This document shows, piece by piece, positions 1 to 9,201 of a DNA stretch of 64,000 nucleotides. Below the pieces are notes generated by a model, which was given only the letters and a program-made list of their open reading frames with translations, did no database searches and was not told the DNA's origin. The position numbers and the translations under genes were made by a program. The DNA comes from JADJEK01 sp052034255 (GTDB taxonomy: Bacteria > Planctomycetota > B15-G4 > JADJEK01): the NCBI GenBank assembly GCA_052034255.1, contig JBPOIU010000017.1, positions 5,126 to 69,125 on the forward strand. The letters are read 5' to 3'. The first letter of the stretch is position 1. Each line of letters begins with the position of its first letter.

Positions 1-787
1 CGCCTTCCTCGTCGAAGCCGAGGAAGTGACCGAGCTCGTGATACAGCGTGATGCGGATCTGCTCGCGCAGCTCGTCGTGGTCGATGCAGGTCCGTTCCAA
101 ATTGCGCTGGAAGACGTGGATCGTCGGTGGCGGTCCGGCCGGCAACTCATGTTCCCCGTCGAGCAATGACAGCCCGGTGAACAACCCGAGGATGTCCGGC
201 GCCACCTCGGCCGGATCGCCTTCGCGTGCGAGTTCCCGCGTCGGGAATGGCTCGACGACGAGGCGCACCGCATCCAGCGCGCGCTGGAACTCGTCGGGCA
301 AGTCGCCGATCGCTTCGTGCAGGACTTGATCGAAGTCCTCCGGCGAGAGGTGCGGGATCGGCGGCGCCGATTCCGGATCGAGCGCCGACGCCTCTTGCAT
401 CAGTCGCTCGCCACGTTCCGCATCGCCGAGCAACTCGGCGCAGAACGACAACCGCTCGAGGACTCCAGCGCCGCGCTCCTGCTCGGCCAATGCTTCGAAC
501 GCCGCCTGTGCGTCGGTGATCCGCCATTCGCGCAACAGCAGCTCACCGTGGGTCCACAGCAGATCGGGATCGTCGTCCTCCATCCCGAGGTCACGCGCGC
601 GATCCAACGCACGTCGTGCCCCGCCGAGGTCGTTCGTCAAGCAGCGCGCGGCGGCTTCCAGCAGCGAGCGCGCGGGATCGTCGCCGCTCAAGCGCTTGAT
701 CAGACGCAGGCTCTGCTCGGGATCCCCGTCGTCGAGGGCTGCCCAGGCGTCGTCGAGGACATCGTCGCGGTCGTTGAACTTTGGCAT
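1..787 (-). CDS. zincin-like metallopeptidase, C-terminus cut off
   Basis: The reading frame opens at ATG 787 (protein begins MPKFNDRD) and stays open to the left edge, so at least 262 residues are present and the stop lies outside the window. Near the visible end is HELGHFLGFDEEG, an HExxHxxGxxE/D zinc-binding site of the kind seen in the small zincin_1/DUF1025 peptidase family. The first ~130 residues are acidic helical pairs resembling TPR repeats (for example DDGDPEQSLRLIKRLSGDDPARSLLEAAARC is cut here to its pattern), followed by a linker and the peptidase domain. Family members are usually about 110-130 residues, so this is a TPR-zincin fusion. The substrate is unknown. It is transcribed away from the nrf genes. 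Confidence 0.8.
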   Translation of the reverse strand, partial: MPKFNDRDDVLDDAWAALDDGDPEQSLRLIKRLSGDDPARSLLEAAARCLTNDLGGARRALDRARDLGMEDDDPDLLWTHGELLLREWRITDAQAAFEALAEQERGAGVLERLSFCAELLGDAERGERLMQEASALDPESAPPIPHLSPEDFDQVLHEAIGDLPDEFQRALDAVRLVVEPFPTRELAREGDPAEVAPDILGLFTGLSLLDGEHELPAGPPPTIHVFQRNLERTCIDHDELREQIRITLYHELGHFLGFDEEG

Positions 788-992
788 GACGCACAGACTG
801 CCACTCGCGCGCGAGTTTCGAAACAGCCACGTTCGCGACGTTCCACCCACGGCGCCGCGAAAACATTCCCGCAGAATCGACGATTTCGGCCGTCGGGGCG
901 GTAAAAGCTGCGCCTGTGGGAATGGCCCGCGGGGTGCTCGGATCGACGCGGTGTTGCGACCCGCTCGGGCCGCGAAGGCGAGGGAACGAATC

Positions 993-1451
993 GTGGGCTG
1001 GACGAAGACCAAGGTCCTGGCGTCGCTCGGTTGTTTGTTCGGGGTCGCGGCGGGAGCGGGCGTCTACACGTTCGACTACGCCGAAGGGACTTCGTACCTC
1101 TCGAACGACCCGCGGGCCTGCGTGAACTGCCACGTCATGCGGGACGAGTTCGACGCTTGGCAGAAGAGCAGCCACCACGCCACCGCGACCTGCAACGACT
1201 GCCACGTGCCCGTCGACTTCCTCGGCAAGTACCTGACGAAGGTCGAACACGGCTGGCGTCATTCCAAGGCGTTCACGACCGGTTCGTTCCACGAGCCGAT
1301 CCAGATCACCGACTCGAGCCTCGCGGTGGTCCAGGACAACTGCGTGCGCTGCCACGGCGGACTGGTGCACGCGATCCAGACCGACGCGCACGGCGAGCGC
1401 GCGAACTGCACTCATTGCCACGGTGGTGTCGGCCATGGCGCCGCGCACTGA
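993..1451 (+). CDS. nrfH: cytochrome c nitrite reductase small subunit NrfH
   Basis: Membrane-anchored tetrahaem quinol dehydrogenase that passes electrons from menaquinol to NrfA for reduction of nitrite to ammonium. The 152-residue protein starts at GTG 993, chosen because AGGGA lies about 8 nt upstream and the protein then opens with one hydrophobic anchor (residues 7-25). Four haem-binding motifs are visible: CVNCHVM (43-49, the CxxCHxM form typical of NrfH haem 1), CNDCH (67-71), CVRCH (117-121) and CTHCH (139-143). Length and haem count match the NapC/NrfH family. nrfA follows 52 nt downstream on the same strand, the usual nrfHA order. Confidence 0.93.
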   Translation: MGWTKTKVLASLGCLFGVAAGAGVYTFDYAEGTSYLSNDPRACVNCHVMRDEFDAWQKSSHHATATCNDCHVPVDFLGKYLTKVEHGWRHSKAFTTGSFHEPIQITDSSLAVVQDNCVRCHGGLVHAIQTDAHGERANCTHCHGGVGHGAAH

Positions 1452-1503
1452 ACTCGTGACCGAATCGATCCTCGAAGCGACCGGAGTGAAGGAGATGGAA
1501 CGC

Positions 1504-2952
<1,449 letters not shown>

Positions 2953-3032
2953 GGCGAGCGACCGGGTCATCGACCGCGGCTTTCGCTCCCGGTCGCGGAC
3001 ACCCGAGTGACGCCATCCGGGCGATCGCGTAG

Positions 3033-3071
3033 AACCGTCCTCGCGGTGCCGTGCGCGCCGCGAGGACGGTT
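3033..3071 (+). terminator. strong hairpin after nrfA
   Basis: AACCGTCCTCGCGG (3033-3046) is the perfect reverse complement of CCGCGAGGACGGTT (3058-3071), giving a 14-bp stem with an 11-nt loop. It is followed by a short T-rich stretch (TGCTTTCC). It lies 80 nt past nrfA and ends 7 nt before the GNAT start, so it probably ends the nrfHA transcript and may also limit read-through into, or fold the leader of, the next gene. Confidence 0.6.
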
Positions 3072-3078
3072 GCTTTCC

Positions 3079-3558
3079 ATGCTCACGATCCGCCCCGCGA
3101 CTCCCGCCGATGCCGCGCTCATCCACCGCTTCGTCTCGGAGCTCGCGCTCTACGAACGCGAACCGCAGTCCGTGACCGCGAAGCCGGAGGACTACCGCCG
3201 GCAACTCGCCGAGAAGCACCCGCCATTCGAGTGCCTCATCGCGGAATGGGACGGCGAGGCCGCGGGCTTCGCGCTGTTCTTCCACAACTACTCGACGTGG
3301 AAGGGCAAGAAGGGCCTCTACCTCGAGGACCTGTACGTCACGCCGATCATGCGCGGGAAAGGGATCGGCGAGGAGCTGCTGCGCCACCTCGCAAAGCTCG
3401 CGCTCGATCGCGACTGTGCGCGGTTCGAGTGGGCCGTGCTCGACTGGAATACGCCCGCGATCGGTTTCTACGAGAAGCTCGGCGCCAAACCGATGAGCGA
3501 GTGGACGGTGTTCCGCATCGCCGGCGATCAGCTGAAGGCGCTCGCGAACGGCGATTGA
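3079..3558 (+). CDS. GNAT N-acetyltransferase, SSAT-like
   Basis: A 159-residue acetyl-CoA-dependent N-acetyltransferase. The sequence resembles the spermidine/diamine acetyltransferase branch of GNAT: LEDLYVTP followed by RGKGIGEELL (the pyrophosphate-binding R/QxxGxG/A loop), then EWAVLDWNTPAIGFYEKLGA and a terminal EWTVFR block. The start MLTIRPATPADA at ATG 3079 is the canonical GNAT N-terminus; an in-frame upstream extension reads through the preceding hairpin and is unlikely to be translated. Substrate is inferred only from family resemblance (polyamine or a similar small amine). It is followed by the convergent carbonic anhydrase gene 21 nt away. Confidence 0.85.
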   Translation: MLTIRPATPADAALIHRFVSELALYEREPQSVTAKPEDYRRQLAEKHPPFECLIAEWDGEAAGFALFFHNYSTWKGKKGLYLEDLYVTPIMRGKGIGEELLRHLAKLALDRDCARFEWAVLDWNTPAIGFYEKLGAKPMSEWTVFRIAGDQLKALANGD

Positions 3559-3579
3559 TTGAATGGCCTCCTGCGCGTG

Positions 3580-4200
3580 CTACGCGCTGAGGTCACGCCA
3601 CGCCTTCGTGACGTCGTCGTGTTCGAACACGCGGCCGGTTTCGATCTCGAACGTCCATCCATGCAGTCGGATCGCCTTCGCCGCAAGGCGATCCTGGACG
3701 CACGGGAACGTGCGCAGGTTCTCGAGCGCGAGCACGACGTTGGTCTTGACCGCGCGATCGACGCGCTCGGCTTCGGTCAGCTCGGGTCCGAGATCGTGGA
3801 CGCGCCGGCGGACGTCGTCGGAGAAACCGACCCAGTCGCGGACCGCGGGCAGGTCACGCACGCGGTCGGGCTCGAGGATCGCGCGCATCGCGCCGCAGTG
3901 CGAATGTCCGCAGACGATGACGTCGGAGATCGGCAACTGGGTGACCGCGAACTCGATGCTGGCCGTGACGCCGCCGACGTACGTGCCGTAGCGCGGCACG
4001 ATGTTGCCGGCGACGCGCACGATGAACAGCTCGCCGGGTCCGACGTCGAGCAGTGTTTCGAACGGGACGCGTGAGTCCGCGCACCCGATCAACAGGGTGC
4101 GCGGCTGTTGGCCGTCCTTCACCAGCGATTCGAACCGGGTCCGAAGCGCGGGGAAGACGTGCGAGCGGAAACGACGAATGCCTTGGAGGATGCGTTCCAT
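3580..4200 (-). CDS. beta-class carbonic anhydrase
   Basis: Zinc enzyme interconverting CO2 and bicarbonate, cytoplasmic. The 206-residue protein from ATG 4200 shows the beta-class signature CADSR (Cys40, Asp42, Arg44) and GHSHCGAM (His99, Cys102), that is the two Cys and one His zinc ligands plus the Asp/Arg dyad. Length fits bacterial beta-CAs. An in-frame ATG at 4215 would add five residues; neither start has an obvious Shine-Dalgarno sequence. It stands alone between the convergent GNAT gene and the divergent sigma-factor fusion. Confidence 0.92.
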   Translation of the reverse strand: MERILQGIRRFRSHVFPALRTRFESLVKDGQQPRTLLIGCADSRVPFETLLDVGPGELFIVRVAGNIVPRYGTYVGGVTASIEFAVTQLPISDVIVCGHSHCGAMRAILEPDRVRDLPAVRDWVGFSDDVRRRVHDLGPELTEAERVDRAVKTNVVLALENLRTFPCVQDRLAAKAIRLHGWTFEIETGRVFEHDDVTKAWRDLSA

Positions 4201-4325
4201 GTGGGCGCAAGGCATAGCACGACGCGCCCCATCCGGCGAACATTCATTCGCGAGCGACGAAGGCCCCATTTGCGTCGGAATCTCGCAACCCGAAACCACC
4301 GCGGCGGCACTTCGATTCTCGAGCC

Positions 4326-7262
4326 ATGGAACCGACCCCACACGACATCGACGATTTGTTGGCGCACGAGCCCTTCGTCCGCGGACTGGCGCGCAAGTTG
4401 GTGCATGACGGCGCCCGCGCCGACGACGTCGTCCAACAGACCTGGCTGACCGCGCTCGGAGAAGATCGCTCGCGCGTGGCGTCCATGCGGGGTTGGCTCG
4501 CGACGATCGTGCGTCGCATCGCCGCGACGGCGCGCCGCAGCGAGTCGCGCCGCGAACGCCGCGAGCGCGAGGTGGCTCGCTCCGAGCTCGACGTGTCGGC
4601 GGCCGATGCGCGGCTTGGCGAAGACGCACGCAGGCGCTTGGTCGATGCCGTGTTCGCGCTCGACGAGCCGTGGCGCACCACGCTGATCCTGCGCTACCTC
4701 GACGGGATCCCGCAGCGCACGATTGCAGAGCGCATGAACGTGCCAGTCGAGACGGTCCACTCGCGATTGCGCCGCGGCATCGACCTGCTGCGAACTCGAT
4801 TGGACGCGCGTCATGACGGCGATCGACGCGCCTGGCTGCTCGGGTTGATTCCGTTCGCCGCTCGCCCGGGGACGGTTCCGCTCGGCTTCATCACCGTCGC
4901 CGCCGCACACGGAGTGATCGCCATGTTGATGCACGTGAAGCTCGTCCTCGGTATCGCCGCCGCGGCGGCCATTGGCCTGCTGTGGATCGCCCTGGACGAC
5001 CCGATGCCCATCGCGCCGACCTCGCCTCCGGCGTCTCGCGCATCCGCGTCGCTCCCCGACCCATCCTCGAGCGAGGGGAGTGCTGCGCAGGACACGACCG
5101 GCACGGTACGCGTGGCGGCGCCGGGCGAGCTCGCGCGGCGTCCCCCGACTGCGGCAAGCGATTCGACGACGGGCGCCATCGAAATCGGGATCTTGCTCCC
5201 GAGTCCAGCACCCGATCCGCCGATCGTCGTCCAAGTCATTCCCGCAGTCGCGAACCTGACGCGTCCCGTGCGGATGCCCGCCGTCGCCGGAAGCGCGCGC
5301 TTCGACGCTTTGCCGCCCGGGGCGTACACCGTCACGACCGATCGGTTCACCAGCGCAGCGTGCGTCGTCGAGGCCGGTCGCGTCACGCGCGTCGAGCTCG
5401 ACGCGACGCGCGGATTCCGCGTCGAGGGGCGAGTCGTCGAGCCCGACGGGACGGCCGTCGCCGGGGCCGTCATCGCATTGTCGCGATTCGGCCAGTGGGA
5501 ACAGGGATTCGACGTCGCGACGTCGGACGCACACGGCGCGTTCGCGGTCGACGGCATCGCGATCGGCGTCCACATCGGCGCGTCGAAGCGCGGGTTCGCT
5601 CCTTCGGCGTTGCACTTCGTGTTCGGCGGGAGCGGCGAGGGGCGCACGGACGTCGTCCTGCGCTTGCGGGTCGCGGGCGGAGCGTTGGCAGGCTCCGTCG
5701 CAGATGCTGGGGGATCCCCCATCGCCGGAGCACGCATCGTCGTCGACGCCGATGGCGCGCGCTACGAGACCACGTCGGCCGGCTCGCCGCAGATGGACCG
5801 TTTCGAGCGCTTCGCGTGGAGTGCCGCGGATGGCGCGTTCGACGTGCAAGACCTCTGCGCGGGTGAACACGACATCACGGTGCGCGCGCCTGGGTTCGCT
5901 CCGTTCACGACCACCGTCGCGACGAGCGCCGCGGAAACGACGCGCGTCGACGCCCGACTGACGCCGGGTGCAACCGTGCGCGGCGTGGTCCGCGACACGC
6001 AGGGCGACCCGGTCGCGGGCGTCGTCGTCAGCGCGGCGCCGAGCGGCGGATTCAGCGAGTCGTCGTCCAGCGCGAGCGGCAGCGACGGCTCGTTCCTCTT
6101 GGACTCGCTGCCGTCCGGGATGCTGACACTGTTCGCGGACGATGCCCGGAAGGGTCGCGCGCGCGTCTCCCACGAAGCCGTGGTCGGCGTCGAGTCCGTC
6201 GTCGACTTGCGGCTCGCGTTCGGACCGAGCGTCGCCGGCCGCGTCGAGGACGACGAAGGCCGTCCGCTCGCGGGCGTTCGGGTCGATGCGCTCGATCCCG
6301 CGTACGGCACGGCCATCGCTTCGGCAACGACCACTGAGGACGGCGCCTTCCGCGTCGCAACGGAGACCAGCGAGTCGGTCGATCTCGACTTGCACTGGGC
6401 GCAGAGCATGGTGCAGCCCGCGCTGCGCGTGCGCGCGGTCCGGGTCGGAGCGGACGACCTCATCCTGCGCTTGCCGATGCGGACCCGCCCGAGCGCTCGG
6501 ATCATCGGTCGCCTCGTCGACGTCGACGGGCCCGTGACGGGTTGCGAGGTGCTGATCCACATCATTGAAGGGCCGCAGGCGACCGCAGTGATCTCGGGTG
6601 CCGACGGAGCGTTCACGAGTCCGTTGCTGTCGCCCGGCCGTTACGTCGCGTCGATCCGCAGTACCTCACACGCGGTCCAGACGACGACTCCGATCGCCCT
6701 CGAGGTCGGGGCGACCCACGACCTGGGGACGATCCGGTTGTCGGAGGGCGGGTCGCTCCGGGTGCACCTGATCCCGCCGCTCCAGGCTCCCGATCTCCGG
6801 CCGACGGTTTGGCTGGAGCGCGCGAACGACGGCGACGCAGTGTTCGTCCACGTCGCCGACGACGTCGCATCGGCCACTCGCGTCGAGCCCGGCACGTACG
6901 TCCTCTCCGTGACCGACGGTGGCGTTCTCGCGCGCGCCGTGACGTTCGACGTCCACGATGGCGAAGAGACGAAGCTCGAACTCGCGCTCGAGGTCGCACC
7001 GGTCGTGGCGCTGCTGCGCATCGACGTGCCGTCGATCGACGCCGCGACCGTTCACTTGCGCATCGACGACGCGAGCGGTCGGACGATCCATGCCGGTCAC
7101 GCGTTCCGGGAGCGCCGCGATCGCCCGTTCGCGCAACGCGTCGGACTGAGACCCGGCCGGCACCGCATCACGATCGAGGCCGCGAACGGAACCACCGCGA
7201 CCCACGAGTTCGACGTCCCGGAGAACGTCGACGAAACGACGATCGACCTGTCGTTCCCGTGA
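4326..7262 (+). CDS. ECF sigma factor fused to membrane-anchored carboxypeptidase-like repeats
   Basis: A 978-residue fusion. Residues about 10-70 are a sigma-70 region 2 (DDVVQQTWLTA, then RGWLATIVRR) and about 102-158 are region 4, with a helix-turn-helix reading RTIAERMNVPVETVHSRLRRG, so the N-terminus should bind core RNA polymerase and promoter DNA. A hydrophobic segment at about 204-222 follows and then a Pro/Ser-rich linker. The remaining ~650 residues are repeated carboxypeptidase-regulatory-like beta-sandwiches, each with a pattern like GxVxDxxGxPVAGAxVxA and a later DGxFxxxxLxxGxxxLxxxA. The inferred topology is cytoplasmic sigma domains with an exported sensory or adhesive tail. 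Fusions of this kind occur in Planctomycetota. How the sigma domain is released or regulated is unknown. Confidence 0.88.
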   Translation: MEPTPHDIDDLLAHEPFVRGLARKLVHDGARADDVVQQTWLTALGEDRSRVASMRGWLATIVRRIAATARRSESRRERREREVARSELDVSAADARLGEDARRRLVDAVFALDEPWRTTLILRYLDGIPQRTIAERMNVPVETVHSRLRRGIDLLRTRLDARHDGDRRAWLLGLIPFAARPGTVPLGFITVAAAHGVIAMLMHVKLVLGIAAAAAIGLLWIALDDPMPIAPTSPPASRASASLPDPSSSEGSAAQDTTGTVRVAAPGELARRPPTAASDSTTGAIEIGILLPSPAPDPPIVVQVIPAVANLTRPVRMPAVAGSARFDALPPGAYTVTTDRFTSAACVVEAGRVTRVELDATRGFRVEGRVVEPDGTAVAGAVIALSRFGQWEQGFDVATSDAHGAFAVDGIAIGVHIGASKRGFAPSALHFVFGGSGEGRTDVVLRLRVAGGALAGSVADAGGSPIAGARIVVDADGARYETTSAGSPQMDRFERFAWSAADGAFDVQDLCAGEHDITVRAPGFAPFTTTVATSAAETTRVDARLTPGATVRGVVRDTQGDPVAGVVVSAAPSGGFSESSSSASGSDGSFLLDSLPSGMLTLFADDARKGRARVSHEAVVGVESVVDLRLAFGPSVAGRVEDDEGRPLAGVRVDALDPAYGTAIASATTTEDGAFRVATETSESVDLDLHWAQSMVQPALRVRAVRVGADDLILRLPMRTRPSARIIGRLVDVDGPVTGCEVLIHIIEGPQATAVISGADGAFTSPLLSPGRYVASIRSTSHAVQTTTPIALEVGATHDLGTIRLSEGGSLRVHLIPPLQAPDLRPTVWLERANDGDAVFVHVADDVASATRVEPGTYVLSVTDGGVLARAVTFDVHDGEETKLELALEVAPVVALLRIDVPSIDAATVHLRIDDASGRTIHAGHAFRERRDRPFAQRVGLRPGRHRITIEAANGTTATHEFDVPENVDETTIDLSFP

Positions 7263-7317
7263 AGTGTTCGCCGACGATTGGCCCCGCGTCCACCGTCGCG
7301 CTCGACGCGCGCGCAGA

Positions 7318-7360
7318 GGCCGTGAATCAATCCCTCGCTTCGAGGGATTGATTCACGGCC
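7318..7360. terminator. perfect 20-bp inverted repeat, probable bidirectional terminator
   Basis: GGCCGTGAATCAATCCCTCG (7318-7337) is followed by a CTT loop and then its exact reverse complement (7341-7360). It lies between the end of the sigma-factor fusion (7262) and the end of the convergent glgC (7485). There is no T-tract on either side. The core is less GC-rich than the surroundings. Probable bidirectional terminator; a protein-binding palindrome is the alternative. Confidence 0.55.
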
Positions 7361-7438
7361 GAACGCACCTGGTGCCGCCGCCTGGCAATCGCGGGCGAGT
7401 CCGGCGGTTTGCCGCCGCGAACATGAATCCACTGCCAT

Positions 7439-7467
7439 GGGGGGCAGACCCGTTCGGGTCCTCCCCC
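7439..7467 (-). terminator. hairpin downstream of glgC
   Basis: GGGGG (7440-7444) pairs with CCCCC (7463-7467), and GACCCG (7447-7452) pairs with CGGGTC (7455-7460), separated by a 2x2 internal mismatch. It starts 17 nt beyond the glgC stop and would form in its transcript. No T-tract is visible, so termination efficiency is uncertain. Confidence 0.4.
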
Positions 7468-7484
7468 GGCGGATTCACGATTTC

Positions 7485-8711
7485 TCAGTCGAACCGCGTT
7501 CCCTGCCCGATCACGCAGATCCCGCCTGGTGAACGCAGGAACTGTTCGGCGTCGCGCTTCGCGTCGTGGCCGATCACGAAGTCCTTCGGGATCACGACGT
7601 CGTGGTCGACGACGACCTTCTTCATTTTCGCGCCCGGACCGATCACGGTGCGGCCGAGCAGGATGCAGTCCTCGAGTTCGGCTCCCGGGCCCACCACCGT
7701 GTCGACGCCGAGGATGCTGCCGTGGACCGATGCGCCAGCGACGACGACGCCGTCCGCCAACACCGAATCGACGACGTCGGGGCGCAACGATCCGTCGGAG
7801 CGGACCTCGGCCGGCGGCAAGCGTGAGCTGACCGAGAAGATCGGCCACGCTCGATCGCGAAGATCGAACTTCGGCGTCTTGCCGAGTACGTCGGTGTGTG
7901 CGTCGAAGTATGCGTCGATCGTGCCGACGTCACGCCAATAGCCGGCGTCCGCGCCGGCGCCGTTCTTGTCGCGCAATGGGAACGCGTACACGCGCTGGCC
8001 GGTCTCGACCATGTGCGGCACGACGTCCTTGCCGAAGTCGTGCGTACTCTCGCGCTTCGCGTCCCACATGACTTCGCGGACCAGCGTCTCGGTCTCGAAC
8101 AGGTAGATGCCCATCGAGGCGAGCGCCACGCCGGGGCGTCCGGGGATTTCCTTCGGCTGCTTCGGCTTCTCCTGGAAGCCGACGACGCGCATCGAGCGAT
8201 CGACTTCGAGCACGCCCATGCGGGTCGCTTCGGCGACCGGCACTTCGATGACGCCGATCGTCATCGCGGCTCCGGTCCGCTCGTGGTCTTCCGCCATCAG
8301 GCGATAGTCGAGGCGATAGACGTGATCGCCCGACAGCACGAGCAAGCGCTTCGGCTTCTCGGCCTGCATCAAATCGATGTTCTGGTACACGGCGTCGGCA
8401 GTGCCCGCGTACCACGACGACCCGGACCGGAACTGCGGCGGCACCGTGTCGATGAACTCGCCGAGTTCGCGCGGCAGGAACTGGAAGCCGCGCTTCACGT
8501 GCCGTTCGAGCGACAGCGAGCGGTATTGCGTCATCACGAAGATGCGGCGCAGCTCGGAATGCACGCAATTCGTCAGCGTGAAGTCGATGATCCGATAGTG
8601 CCCGCCGAATGGCACCGCGGGCTTCGCGCGATCGCGCGTCAGCGGATAGAGCCGTTCGCCCTGACCACCAGCCAGCAGGAAGACGAGAGTGTCGCGCGTG
8701 GTTACGGCCAT
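7485..8711 (-). CDS. glgC: glucose-1-phosphate adenylyltransferase
   Basis: Makes ADP-glucose from ATP and glucose-1-phosphate, the committed step of bacterial glycogen synthesis. The 408-residue protein shows the nucleotidyltransferase signature LLAGGQGERLYPLTRDRAKP with PFGGHYRIIDF, the substrate motifs WYAGTADAVYQN and LSGDHVYRLDY, and a C-terminal left-handed beta-helix with hexapeptide-like turns (SVHGSILGVDTVVGPGAELE is one stretch). ATG 8711 is chosen because it starts 7 nt after the response-regulator stop and has GGGAGG upstream; a start at 8750 would overlap that gene. It is last in the galT-glgA-kinase-regulator-glgC run. Confidence 0.95.
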   Translation of the reverse strand: MAVTTRDTLVFLLAGGQGERLYPLTRDRAKPAVPFGGHYRIIDFTLTNCVHSELRRIFVMTQYRSLSLERHVKRGFQFLPRELGEFIDTVPPQFRSGSSWYAGTADAVYQNIDLMQAEKPKRLLVLSGDHVYRLDYRLMAEDHERTGAAMTIGVIEVPVAEATRMGVLEVDRSMRVVGFQEKPKQPKEIPGRPGVALASMGIYLFETETLVREVMWDAKRESTHDFGKDVVPHMVETGQRVYAFPLRDKNGAGADAGYWRDVGTIDAYFDAHTDVLGKTPKFDLRDRAWPIFSVSSRLPPAEVRSDGSLRPDVVDSVLADGVVVAGASVHGSILGVDTVVGPGAELEDCILLGRTVIGPGAKMKKVVVDHDVVIPKDFVIGHDAKRDAEQFLRSPGGICVIGQGTRFD

Positions 8712-8718
8712 CGCCTGC

Positions 8719-9153
8719 TCAACCTCCCGCGCCCTGACCCGCGTGGCCATCGCGCTCGCCCTTGCGCTTGCCGAGGACGTCGCGGATCTTCGCGATCAAC
8801 TCGGTGACGTCCGACGATTTCACGACGTAGGCGTCGGCCGCCCAAGTCATGAAGTTCTCTTTGTACGACGAGTACGCCGAGTTCAAGATCACTGGCATCG
8901 TGCGGTTGTGGTCGAGGATGCGCTGCAGCACCTCGACGCCGTCCATGCCGGGCATGCGGATGTCGAGCACGACGAGGTCGGGCTTCTCGCTGGCCGCGAC
9001 GCTGATCGCCTCCCGGCCATTCGTCGCGAGCAGCACGTCGAATCCTTCGGACTCGAGTTCGCTCTTGTAGAGCAGCCGCAGGTTCGGCTCGTCGTCCGCG
9101 ATCAGGATCCGCGGCTTCTTCACTGCGTCGGCGTCGTCGTGGCCCATGCGCAC
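8719..9153 (-). CDS. receiver-only response regulator
   Basis: A 144-residue CheY-like protein with no output domain. The acidic pocket (ADDEP, Asp20/Asp21), phosphoacceptor Asp64 in VVLDIRMPGMDG, the switch Ser region (ILNSAYSS) and the conserved Lys (YVVKSSD) are all present, so it should be phosphorylatable. The C-terminal ~15 residues are a charged tail. It lies 48 nt downstream of the histidine-kinase gene and 7 nt upstream of glgC, so the kinase is the likely partner. With no DNA-binding domain it probably acts by protein contact; a role in glycogen metabolism is inferred from position only. Confidence 0.9.
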   Translation of the reverse strand: MRMGHDDADAVKKPRILIADDEPNLRLLYKSELESEGFDVLLATNGREAISVAASEKPDLVVLDIRMPGMDGVEVLQRILDHNRTMPVILNSAYSSYKENFMTWAADAYVVKSSDVTELIAKIRDVLGKRKGERDGHAGQGAGG

Positions 9154-9201
9154 TCCTGGGCGACCGTCGTTCGTGATCGGCGTGCGTCGTGACGCCTGTC
9201 G

